DNA of 64,000 nt from Strigamia acuminata (lineage: Eukaryota > Arthropoda > Chilopoda > Geophilomorpha > Linotaeniidae): assembly GCA_949358305.1 (NCBI GenBank), contig OX442314.1, forward strand, positions 52,397,162 through 52,461,161, read 5' to 3'. The first letter of the stretch is position 1. Each line of letters starts with the position of its first letter. Under the pieces are notes generated by a model. It ran no database searches. It was not told the DNA's origin and saw only the letters and a list, made by a program, of their open reading frames with translations. Below, one piece after another: positions 54,045 to 64,000 of this stretch. The position numbers and the translations under genes are program-made.

Positions 54045-55142
54045 ATGACGTTAGAGCAAAAAGGTCAATTACAAAGTTGTAGATGCCAAATTTATCTCCC
54101 TTTACCTTTAAGAGAACAGTATTTTTGTACATTACATTATCCCCCTGTTGTAGGACACATGGGCAGAGAAAAAACATCGTATAGATTAAAGCGCAAGTTT
54201 ACTGGCCAAAAATGCGCGAGGACGTTCAAACTTGGATTCAAGTGTGAGAAGCCTGTCAATGCGCAAAGCCCCTCAATCGATTGCCCTATGGTAAAATAAT
54301 TATGTCCAGATCTGCCATCTATATTGACTACTACGGAAAGAAACCCCGCTCTGTTGGTCACCACTGTTACGCTTTTGTTATGGTGGATTCCGCTAGCAGG
54401 TGGTTGGACGTTCGATTAACCGAAAATTCCAATATTGCGACAACAGTTGCGCAAATTGAGAAATTCTGTAAGAGTTTGGGTATCCCAAAAATAATAATTA
54501 GCGATAATGCTCCAGCATTTCGTTCCTCTGAATTTCGCAATCAAATACAGCAATTGGGCGAGATTAATGGTTGCACGGCTGTGTATCATCCCCAAGGTAA
54601 CATTGCAGAAAGGCTGAATCAATCCCTTAAGAACTGTATTCTTCCGTATATTGACGACCACACACGGTGGGATGTCAATATTGGTTATTTTGTGTGGCCA
54701 ATAAACTCTGCCTACCAAATCTCACTTAAATATTCCCCTTTTAAACTTGTTGCCGGCCAAGAGGCCAGATAGCGACGCGGATGACGGCAAACCCCTGCCC
54801 CCTGTAGAAGCGGAAAATCTACACGAACAAATGCGCACGATGAGGGAGCGCGCAATGAATAATTTGCACGAATCTCAAATTAGACACAAAAAATGGTTTG
54901 ATTTAAAGCGTCGATCTCATGATTTTCGTCCCGGAGATTGGGTTACTCTGCGCAATAGACAACCTTCCTCGGCTGACAAACAATTTGCTGCCGGTTTGCG
55001 CCAAAAAACAGAAAGGATATACATAATCCATAAATTGGTGGGTCCTAATAATAATAAGGTTATCCTTATGGACCAAGATGGTAGAAAAACTCAACCCTAT
55101 AATGTAGTTGAGCTCCGCCCACCGGCATTTCGCTCTGACTAA
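54045..55142 (+). pseudogene. Degenerate Ty3/Gypsy integrase fragment related to element C
   Basis: Three frame segments (54045-54299, 54281-54772 and 54747-55142) carry successive parts of an integrase: zinc-domain remnant (YLPLPLREQYF, GHMGREKT), catalytic core (YIDYYGKKPRSV, ISDNAPAFRSSEF, AERLNQSLKN) and C-terminal module (HDFRPGDWVTLRNRQ). They align with element C pol from about residue 1200 to near its end. Frameshifts near 54290 and 54760 and loss of zinc-domain cysteines show decay. Protease, RT and LTRs are missing. It is on the plus strand, opposite to element C, and diverged from it. Confidence 0.85.
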
Positions 55143-55284
55143 CTTTTTAACATTAGTAGATGTTATTCTAATCGACAAACATGTCGAGACTTTGCCTAGG
55201 CATGGCTGTTCAGCTAGGCAATAAGCAATTCTCATTTCTTCAATTCTTGACCAGTTTCTTGCTGGATTCCTCTTTTCATGGTAG

Positions 55285-55880
55285 TCTGACTGTGGGCATC
55301 CATCTGTGACCGATTATCGGCCACTACAAGTACAACACGCCCACATGGCCCAGACCAACCCCACCCGCCAGGTGGCGTTGACGGTTGAGGGATGGTGACC
55401 AGGATGAAGTTATATCCGGTCACCAACCCCACAACCAATGGGAAGACGTACTCTCATACCAATGGTGCAGGAGTGGGCTATAAAAGGCCCAACATCCTGT
55501 TTGTAGCCAGAGTTCCACAGAAAAGGCTCTGACCAACATCAGACCGATCCCCACTCTTGTTCACCATGGTGACACTTAGGGACTTGGCCGGTACGCCAGT
55601 CCCAGTACCGTGAGCGATCACCATGGGTCAGATGAACATCAGCGTGACCACGCCGCACACCCAGGTTAACCCTAACCACGTGTGTGCCGCGTGTGGTCTC
55701 AGGTATGCTGCAGCAATGCAGCTTAGCAATGGAAGAGATACAAGAACTGACCCCCTAGACGCTGAATAAAGGCCATAAACCATTAAGCTCAGTCTCTTGT
55801 GTGTCTTCCATCCTCATGTGTCGTGCGTCCGGCGCTATTTGGGCATTCCCGTGCCCGAACTGTGCTCGTCCACTCTCACA
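55285..55880 (+). mobile_element. Probable relic solo LTR
   Basis: A GC-rich island in AT-rich DNA with a promoter-like TATAAAAGG (55479-55487), an upstream CCAAT (about 55460) and AATAAA (55766), the arrangement of the LTRs in this window. The sequence around AATAAAGGCCA...CAGTCTCTTG resembles the island at 59720-60260. The ends and target duplication could not be defined. Confidence 0.4.
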
Positions 55881-56169
55881 CATCTTAAATGACTTATACA
55901 AGTGGTCAAATATTTCATGTGCTGAGTCATGATTAGAGAATTTTATCAATCAGCCACTTATTGGTTAGTCCTCATTGGAGTGATTTATCAATAGACCACT
56001 TATTGCAATTGAATTATCATTTCAGTGATGTAAATCACATCACTTCGTGTGGCTGGTAAGATACTTCAGCCACATCAGCCAAATAATTATTTACTTTAGA
56101 TGGAGTTTAGCCAAATGACTTACATGAATTATTGATAATTCAGATTATGATAATTTTAAATGCACCTAC

Positions 56170-56248
56170 TAGCTGCATTCAAAAAGTCTAAAACATATCA
56201 ACACGAAACGACAGAAACGAGTCGTTTTAAACTTTTTGAATGCAGCTA
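56170..56248. repeat. 79-bp hairpin upstream of the channel gene
   Basis: The arms are TAGCTGCATTCAAAAAGT(C)TAAAAC and its reverse complement (56224-56248), with an inner AAACGAC/GTCGTTT pair. The whole segment folds into one hairpin that ends about 110 bp before the start codon at 56360. It is probably a tiny foldback MITE. Confidence 0.7.
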
Positions 56249-56359
56249 CTGAAAATACTAATTTAATCATTTTTGGGTCTCGTATTTCTTTGACAGAAAA
56301 AGTAAGGTATATTTGCCCATCAGAACGCCTCTACTGAGTGACATCTGGGAAAATAAACT

Positions 56360-59300
56360 ATGGATACACAGAAGCTGTATCAACCATTTGGCCGGATTCA
56401 ACAACTTAGAAAGAAACAAATGAAACAAGTTATTTGCAGTGTTATAGCAAGTCAGAAAGAGATTCCATTATTTATCAGATCTCTAGAGAACATTTCAAAA
56501 AAGAAAAAAAGTATGCTAATTCTATTTACAACACTACTTGTAATCAATTTGGTGGCTTGTTCCTACCAAACTGTCGATCGAATATTGCATTACATGGACG
56601 AACCAACCACAGTTAACACATACATGATTGAAACACCACATGGTCCGTTTCCATCTATTTACGTATATCCAGAAACTACACAAGAACTTAATAATTACCT
56701 CGCTAACCGGACTGGAAACAGCAATTTTAAACAGCAATGTAGATCTTCTGTAATCTTTAAACTGTTCACGATGATGTATCCTGAAGATGTAATGGAACTC
56801 ACGAGAAAACCTAGCTATATAACTGATGCACATTTTTCTGTGGTAAATTAATTTTTTTTAATAAACATTTTTACCAAAATAAATTTTTGCAGCTCAACTC
56901 AAGATTCAATGTGACCGTTAAAAATCATGAATCAATTATATGGCCAATCGCCCAGATTTCGAGTAGTAAGTCAACCAACAATTATCGTCGTTTGATATTC
57001 TAACTTCTTTTTCACATTAGCGTTTGAATTTCCATATGGAAATGAAAATAACAAAATGGTAATAAAGTTTAATTTTCCCAAAACATGCACACTTTATCAA
57101 GTGAGTAGTAATTCTAGGAATATATATTTTCACTTAACAATAAACACTGCAAAAAAGTTCTAACAAAACTGCAATGTTAGTTATCAGATACGAGTATTAA
57201 GAATTAAAATTTAACATCAAAATTATTGTTTCAATTAAGCTTGTCATAGATCCATCACCAGTTATCTATCATATCTCAAATGTCTTTGTGGACATTTTTG
57301 ACAAAATAGAAGGCCTAAAGAATCAAGTCATTGCTACTGTGCAAAAAGTAAGGGATACAATAGAAGTAATAGCAATAACAGCTTAGTTAAGAAATTTTTA
57401 AAAATGGAAATTTTGAAAATTTGCAATTGTAACAACAATAAAATTTTGATCTTGTTTTAGTACCACTTCATTAATACCATGAGAAAGCGGTGCAACAATA
57501 ACTTACATGACTGCTTGCAACATTGTTTAGTAAAAGCAATGAAATGCAGGTAAACAACTTTCTAGAATTCGTACAAACAGTGGCATGGCCAGGCATGAAC
57601 AAAAAGAATCAGTTCTCAAGTTATAGCCGCCCTCGAATAATACCCGCAGCCGCTATTCGAGGGCGTTAAATCGTCACTTTCTACCGCCACTAGTATTCGT
57701 GGGTTACGACAATTCTTCAAGGGCGGCTTTTTAATACGAATTTTAATTAATCAGAAATTTGCAGAACAGAAATTTTGTTATTGATAAATGTAAAAAGAGA
57801 CGGTTATATACCCAAATAATGGTGTAATGCTGGACATTGGATTTTTCGGGTTATAAGACGCGCTTCAGACTGTAAGATGCACCACCCATTGTTGGTTGAC
57901 TTTTGAAAGTAAAAAATTGTGCCTTATGATCCTCAAAATACGATGTTCGCAGCTTTCGCGATTACCGGATGCAACACGTTTTTGCACGATACAATTCATA
58001 CCATTGTATGTTAAAGGAAAATACAAATGATTAAAACGTAATTACTTTCTTAGATTTCCGTTTTACGAGGCAAGAAGACTTCCGAAATGCAATAAGGCAG
58101 ATAGCATTCGTCAACGCAACATACTCCTTAACTTACTTTTTGTGAAAGATTTAACGACACACTGCAAATGCCTCAATTTGTGTGATGTTACGCAACAAAG
58201 CCTAACGTATAACCTACAAGCTGGAAGTGAGGATATCGTTGAAATATTCATTGCCAACAATTACGTTCGAACGATGCAAGAATGCTTTTCTTACGACATA
58301 ATATTTTTGTTATGCGACATTGGAGGCAACATCGGGCTCTATTTCGGCATGTCTTGTTTAGCACTCGTTGAAATATTTATTCATTGCTGCAAAATGTGTT
58401 TGACCAAACTAAGCAAAACAACAAAAGCAAACGCCGAGTTGAAAGAAAAAATTCCAATGATACTCGAAATAATGCAGAAATCAAAAAAGAAATCGTTTGT
58501 CAAAAACAAACTGAAAACCACTGTTTCATTAATCCTATTTTGCACTTCAGTTTATCAAACTTACAACTTGATCGACACTTACTTTCAATGTCCACTCACG
58601 AAAACTGTTAACATCATTAGAGACAACATGATTGAGTTTCCAATCGTTATTGCATGCGAGGAAACTGTGAGAATACTAAAAGCTAATATAAAATTAGCTG
58701 CTAAAATGAAAACTGACTGTGGACATTACCAACTCCTCGATTTACTCCATCCATCAGCTGAATACGCCAATGAAACAGAGAAGTTATGGAGTGACTCTTC
58801 TGGTTATAACACCTACGTCTCAAATAGAAAAGTTCTAGGTGTAAGCTAAGCGAGCAAAATACTAAATATTTAGTGCTATTTGTATTAAATTACTTACTAT
58901 TTCTGTAGTTGCCTAAAACTGACCATGACGTATATTTTGCCAATTTATCAATTTTATCAACGGCATTTGGAACATGCACTGTGTTTAATAAAGGTAACTG
59001 CAAAAGTAATATTTTTTATCTGCTTGTACTTCAAAATGTTTGCAGGTGACAGGCCATTTTCACCAAAGAAAAATAAATTATTCTTTTTTGATGACTTCAC
59101 GGGAGACATTTGCAACGAATATCAAACTGTGAGATTGTTGACACATTCAGATTACATTGTTGTTTACTTGACTTCATCATGCATTTCCAGCATTTTGTTC
59201 TGCCGAAAAATCAAGTGTTTCATCCAAAATATATATTCCACATTCCCACCAAACACAGCACCACGATCGACATTTCTCGTCAAACGGTAATATGTAAAAG

Positions 59301-60885
59301 AAAACAAAAACCATTATTTTACATCTTACTCTGTTTAGCTCGTTCGAGTGAACACTGCTAAAAGTCCTTGTAAACCAAATAAAGAAGTTTCTGAATGTGA
59401 ACAGAAATGTTTTGCAACAAAATTGTCAAAACAACTTCTCAAGTGCAGGTAAAAATAATATTACTTACACCGAAAAATAATCGGAATCCCTTGAAGAGGG
59501 CAGGCCTCTTCTAATACAAGCTTCCACCTCTTTATAAATGTTCTAGAAACCTATCTGTACAAAGTCTAGCAGCTAGAGTTGTTGTGAAATGCTGAGTTCG
59601 ACTTCACAAATTTTTTTTAAGAGACTAAGTTATGTCATAAGTTTGGCTATTTCGTAATGACTGATTTACATTAACAATGTGTGGCAGCGAAATTTAGTTT
59701 CCTAAAGCATCCTCTCATAACAGCTGTGTCCGTTTGGCCACCCTAGTGGCCTACGTCACTCCATACACCGCCTGGTGGGGCCAAATCGTCCCCCTCTTGG
59801 AGGAGTGGACTGGCCTAGCAGGGGAGGAGGGAGCTGAGTAGTGTGGTGAGAGAGAAACGTTGCTGAGAGAGCCGAGGGTGAAGACGTGCCAGGGTGAGCT
59901 GCCACGGTCCCAACCACCAGGAGAGACATCAGTTGCAACTGATGACTCTGCTGTTCTCACCATTCACCACTGTGATGCTCAGTAGCAACAATAATCGCAC
60001 AATAATTGCTCACATCGGCTGCATGGGTCGTACAGGTAGGTACGACAGAATGTTTGTCCATCGCGACCGACCACGTCACTCATGAGCTTAGGCCCTGTGT
60101 GTGACGGGTCGGACGCCGGTGTAGCGTGCCTAACAACACAGCCACACAGTAAGATAGGTGACCCAACCCCTAGACAACAATTAAAGGCCAAACCCCAACA
60201 ATCTGAGTCCCTGTTTTGTTATTACGTGATGGATGCGTCACTCCCGCTGTGGTAAATCACCGTACCATGGCGGGTAAGACCATGCCCCAGTCACACAACG
60301 GTTCGAGGAAGCCATCTGCATCAGCATACCAGCTTCTCACACTCCTGCTGGAAGACTGATGCAGGTTGGTCCCTAGAACGCTCGCCTAGATGAGTAAGCT
60401 TGTACTAGAAGGAGTCTGTTCTCCAGAAGAGATTTCGGGTTATATTTGGGTATAATATATTAAAAATTAATATGAGGCGCACAATCTGACACTAAATCTT
60501 TATATGCAAACTGGAAAGAAATTTATTTGTTATCTTTCTAACTAGACTACCGTTCATGAAAAACAGTACTTTAGAACTCTGCATGACACCAGAAACAGCT
60601 AAAACAACCTACGAAACATATTTGCAAACTCAATTCAAGACCAACCCCCAGAAAGACTGTTCCTGTGCAACATGCTGCCGTGAAACCGTTTACAATGTCA
60701 AAGCAAAAGCATCCATTAACAGTGAAATGGCGATAACAGCTATTTACACTATTGAAGAGAACATTCAAGAAGTTATCGAAGAACAGGAGCTCATTTCTGT
60801 AACAAAACTATTGTGTAGCATTGGATCAATTATTGGTATTTTGACTGGTTTCTCGACATTTACTCTTGTTGACTATTTCATTTGA
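56360..60885 (+). CDS. DEG/ENaC channel, two subunits fused in tandem (777 residues, 11 exons)
   Basis: Exons: 56360-56842, 56893-56965, 57021-57100, 57240-57347, 57461-57549, 58054-58840, 58909-58993, 59046-59128, 59191-59286, 59339-59448, 60546-60885. All have GT...AG introns, phases agree, and the total is 2334 nt. Unit 1: membrane segment 51-70, Cys-containing extracellular part, pore segment 359-386 with CDIGGNIGLYFGMSCLALVE (G-x-S filter GMS 376-378). A cytosolic linker of about 45 residues, rich in Lys, runs without a stop into unit 2: membrane segment 433-452, GTCTVFN (561-567), and pore segment 748-772 with GFS 766-768, ending at once after VDYFI. Exons 5-6 and 10-11 correspond (KCR then R(F/L)PF), supporting internal duplication. 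Neither N-terminus shows the usual His-Gly gating pair. The family forms trimeric amiloride-type sodium channels in the plasma membrane. Confidence 0.85.
57628..57665. repeat. Palindromic repeat in intron 5 of the channel gene
   Basis: CGCCCTCGAATA and TATTCGAGGGCG form an inverted repeat of 12 bp around a GC-rich loop. The words recall the TIR palindrome of the 6393-7478 element (CGAATAAACGCC...). Confidence 0.5.
59720..60260 (+). mobile_element. Relic LTR-like insertion in intron 10 of the channel gene
   Basis: A GC-rich island inside the longest intron (59449-60545). It shares stretches with the end of flank Y (TTGGCCACCC, GGAGGGAGCTGA, then CAATCTG.GTC..TGT..T.TTATT.ACGTGA) and with 55285-55880. 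No clear termini or target duplication were found. ORFs here are incidental. Confidence 0.45.
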
Positions 60886-60907
60886 TTTTACATTATTATC
60901 AATAAAA

Positions 60908-61391
60908 GGTTTCATTAAATGAGCGATTATTGTGATTAGTTGATTATTGCAATAATCAAAATCACTCAATTGTTGAGGGCCCAACAAAAATCTGATTATG
61001 TGATTATTGTTACTATGGGTGGAATTGTTAAATTTTAACCTAAATACGTAGCAATTGTTTAAAAAAAGTTTCTACAAATAATAATTGCAACTACCTAACT
61101 TGTTTCATGTGTTCAGTTTAACCTAAACTGAGCAGACTTTGTTAAATTATGACTTTGTGTAACTGAAGCGGGTCTGGCGCCGCCATGTTGGTTTCAGTCG
61201 AGAGTACACTTATAATCGGCCCAAGTCAGCAGAAAATCATGGTTTTGTGTGATTACTTGATTAGTTGCCGAGTTGCTTATTTGATGAAATGATTATTCTC
61301 GGTATTGGTTGAATCCGGTCACATGACACATCAAGTAATCGACTAATCAAAGTAATCAAAGTAATCAACTAATCGCTCATTTAATGAAACC
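60908..61391. mobile_element. MITE of about 485 bp
   Basis: Terminal inverted repeats GGTTTCATTAAATGAGCGAT (start) and its reverse complement (end) extend further as TTA..GTGATTAGTTGATTA against AATCAACTAATC. The interior is rich in GATTA/TAATC words and non-coding. It begins 22 bp after the channel gene stop codon, so it may provide part of that gene's 3' UTR or polyadenylation signals. Confidence 0.75.
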
Positions 61392-62689
61392 CCTTATTAT
61401 AAGCTTAGTAAACATAATTAACAGCAATAGTTTTCACTATCCTGACTTTGTCTTTGTTAACACAGTGTGGTTTTTGTAAAAAAAAATCACTAATTAATGT
61501 TATTTACCCATGCAAAAGCATAAATCGATTATTATAAAAATAGAAGGCGCAGAAATGTGCTGCACTATACAAAACTACCTAAAAAACAGTTCCAAATTGT
61601 AGCCTTAAAACCTCACTTTTTGTCCCATATCTCTTTTATCAATAAGACATGTTGTTACAGATTTTAAATTCTTTCTCTATTCATTGTTCACCATTCAATT
61701 TTAAAGTTTTATTAGCACAGTTATGTAACAAAAGGAAATTCAAATTCATAATGTGAAAACTGACGGTTTCCAAAGGGACTAATGTAGTTTATGTTTGACC
61801 ACTGGGCTGCAGGTGAGAACTCAGACGTGTTACCTATATTATGCTAATTCCTAAAATAAAAACTTAATCCCTTCTTTGTATTGTGTTGTGATCCCAAAGT
61901 GTTCACATAAATTGGGTAAAATTCCCGTGTTTTATTCCTACTAATGACTTGATATTACATAATGTTACAAATTAGAATTATGTTTTTTGCCGTGCACCTG
62001 TTGCGCTTTTGGGCAATTGGCCCAGAAGCTGTAATGGCTGCCCTGGCTTTTTTAGCCCTGGATTGGGGGGTTGCTAAGGCGAACCCCAAATTCTGCACCG
62101 TTGCTAGGGCTGAAGCGTGCCTTGGCACACGCCACGCCTGCGCACTGACCGTTTTCCGGCCCAATTCTGAGCAATAATTTGAGTTATAGCTCACTCGTTG
62201 CATCACACTCATGCCGTTCACACCGACACAACTTTGTTCAACCCAATAACACTGTTTTGTCCGTGATCCGTGAGTTTTGCCAAGTTTCAACTTGATTTGT
62301 CTGAGCTACTGTTCAGACGAATCCTTTCCGGACGCCGAAGACGAAGCGCAACGATCCAAACCGCCGTTGTTTCCGCCGCCGCCCGAAAACCGACGAGCGA
62401 CAGCCGCGGACGATCGACGCCAGCCAGCCGCCGAGGATAGCCGAGCTCCCGCCGCCGCTCCTCGACCTGTTGACGACGATACCAATACGCAATACAGTTT
62501 GCAGTGGATCTACGAGCAGGTTTTAACACTTGGCGGTACCCGCCGTTTGACTACTTGTCCCCGTCGAAAATCTTTCGATGTAATCTAGGGTTTACCCCAA
62601 GATTTCCTATTTTGTCAGGCTTAACCGCCGGACCAGTTCGTGAAGTCCTTAGGCTTCCACACGGACGACATAGTACTGATAGAGCCTAT
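61392..62689. other. Intergenic with possible degenerate element A-like LTR sequence
   Basis: At about 61886 TGTTGTGATCCCAAAGTGTTCAC resembles the start of the element A LTR (TGTGGTGATCTCAAAATATTCAC). A GC-rich stretch follows (62030-62600), with an open but ATG-less frame at 62277-62588 rich in Pro and Ala. No matching end was found. I see no host gene. Confidence 0.3.
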
Positions 62690-62693
62690 ATTA

Positions 62694-63506
62694 CGTGGTG
62701 ACCCCGCGGGTGGTCATTCCTCCAGTGGATACCATCCATGTGAGTCACTAGGAAAGGTCAGTTCCCGCGCGCTGGCTCCGCCTTCCCCCCCCTGGGAAGC
62801 GCGTGCCCCGAGGGGGTAAGGTGGCTCGTGGCCGGTCCCCATTGGCCGAGCCCGACCCCTCACTCTAGCCTATAAAAGGTGGAGTTTCTCGCCTAAAGGG
62901 CAGAACTTACACAAACGACACCAAGAACACAGCAACTACCTCACCGTCAGGCCAACTTCAAATACAAGTTAGTATTGATCGAGGACCGCTGATTCCAGCG
63001 CAACTGTAACTCTCACAAACTCGCCTGAGTGCTATTCCCGCGAAAGCAGGAAAGTTGCCCTTGTGAATTTAACCAGAATAACCGACCCACGGTTATTCAG
63101 CCACCGAAGTGTCCGAGCGCCCTGTAAGAAACTCCACGTTTCTGGTCAGTGCCTTGAGACGTCAAAACCAACCCCTAGACAACAGGCACGGATAGAAGAC
63201 TCGAAAGAGCATTCCACCGCGTCCGTGAACGACGAATCCGTGACGAATTTACGACAACTCGAGGCGCCGCCTTTGTTCCGTCGACCACGCGGAACCGACG
63301 ACGCCATCTTGAGAAATCCTTTGTTCTACTCTGACCAAGTCGACTCTAGAATATTATACTGAGTGTATTGTTAAGGCTTGCGCTTACTGAATAAATTACT
63401 TGTTCATTTACATACATTTGGTATTCATTTGGGTATTTGCATTAAGTAGATCACAGGTAAAGTATTACACGTTAGCATTTAAACCTATACCTAGTAGGAC
63501 GCGACA
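62694..63506 (+). repeat. Solo LTR, diverged member of the element D family
   Basis: An 813-bp LTR from CGTGGTGACC (first base C where the family has T) to GACGCGACA, flanked by ATTA (62690-62693 and 63507-63510). It has a perfect TATAAAAGG at 62871-62879 and AATAAA near 63390, and is clearly alignable to 43174-43994 from about GGCTCCGCC onward. Confidence 0.85.
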
Positions 63507-63510
63507 ATTA

Positions 63511-64000
63511 TTATCATTATCTTCAATTGAACCGTGTATTCCACTTAATTTAATAAATTTGGAATTTGTATTTTAATTGATCATAATTAGTTTAGCCTTT
63601 ATTTCGAGAACATCTCCCTAGACACGAGTTTAACGGCTAACCACCCCGATAGAAGACCTTTCACGGCATTCAACTGGTTTCCGTAGAAGAACGCCGGGAT
63701 CTCTTGCTTATAGAAAATCCCTTCTTTGACAAATATAAATTTTAGTGTTGAGTAAAAAACCAATTGGATTCGCAGGAACGCAACAATTGTTCTGCACAAG
63801 AATAAAAATGTAGTAAGTTTTGTAAATGTAACCAGCAAGGTATGCTTTTCATACATCTTCCACCATCAAGTTAATTCTGACTCCATCCGCTCTTTTTAAA
63901 AATAAGTTTTGAAAATTATAATATTTTAAGTCGACGTTGCAACTATATGGTGCCGAAACCCGGGAAATTTCTGAGAAACGGACCAGGAAAACGAAATAAT
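63511..64000 (+). mobile_element. Start of another LTR retrotransposon at the window edge
   Basis: TGGTGCCGAAACCCGGGA at 63948-63965 is complementary to the 3' end of eukaryotic tRNA-Phe, a strong primer-site candidate. The sequence before it (ending GTTGCAACTATA) would be the 5' LTR, and the internal region begins at the edge. The LTR start cannot be set without the partner LTR outside the window. Confidence 0.5.

Noticed and set aside
57820-57900. MITE-like GTTATAAGACGCGC..GTAAGATGCACC repeat in intron 5
   Set aside because: Resembles a common dispersed repeat word pair, but no boundaries or inverted partner were found.
62277-62588. Pro/Ala-rich ORF as a host gene
   Set aside because: No ATG, no splice context, and it lies within possible LTR sequence.
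63948-63965. tRNA genes at the primer-site sequences
   Set aside because: Only about 18 nt complementary to tRNA 3' ends are present; no cloverleaf can be formed around any of them.

Overview
This is animal nuclear DNA, not bacterial. Host genes carry short spliceosomal introns (about 50 bp to 1.1 kb) with GT...AG ends, there is a replication-type histone H4 gene with a 3' stem-loop, and exons of the PP2A scaffold subunit are recognisable. A DEG/ENaC (pickpocket/degenerin-like) sodium-channel gene and the set of Ty3/Gypsy LTR retrotransposons fit an arthropod or similar invertebrate. I cannot name the species.

Layout. 1-2,000: the 3' end of one host gene and a small spliced membrane-protein gene. 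2,000-8,326: gene-poor sequence holding a long hairpin, a 56-bp palindromic tandem array, a TIR element and a 409-bp tandem duplication. 8,327-31,157: element A, a young Ty3/Gypsy element (953-bp LTRs, tRNA-Pro primer site, gag, -1 frameshift site, pol, and an intron-containing third ORF). Its gag is split at 10,366 by about 10.5 kb of nested DNA built from element B, a non-autonomous LTR element with 1.9-kb LTRs, a tRNA-Gln primer site present three times, and one unusual ORF. 31,307-41,211 (minus strand): element C, a second Ty3/Gypsy element with intact pol, one LTR and a truncated 3' end, carrying accessory ORFs downstream of pol. 41,304-42,284 (minus): three N-terminal exons of PP2A-A and an unusual histone H4 gene. 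43,174-53,152: element D, a non-autonomous LTR element with a single 5.1-kb ORF, plus a solo LTR and a duplicated flank. 53,153-56,250: a decayed relative of element C's integrase, relic LTRs and a small hairpin. 56,360-60,885: an 11-exon gene that reads as two DEG/ENaC channel subunits joined head to tail in one polypeptide. 60,900-64,000: a MITE, degenerate LTR material, a solo LTR, and the primer site of a further LTR element at the right edge.

How it fits together. Host genes occupy only a few kilobases; most of the rest is layered retrotransposon insertion (B inside A, A inside a duplicated repeat, A abutting truncated C, C inside or beside PP2A-A). Nearly identical LTR pairs and matching 4-bp target duplications indicate recent activity. 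B and D keep long ORFs although they lack reverse transcriptase; they presumably use enzymes supplied by elements such as A or C.

The points most worth checking are the fused double DEG/ENaC gene, the H4 that lacks two core residues, the triplicated priming sites of element B, the RT-less 5.1-kb ORF of element D, and the accessory ORFs of A and C.
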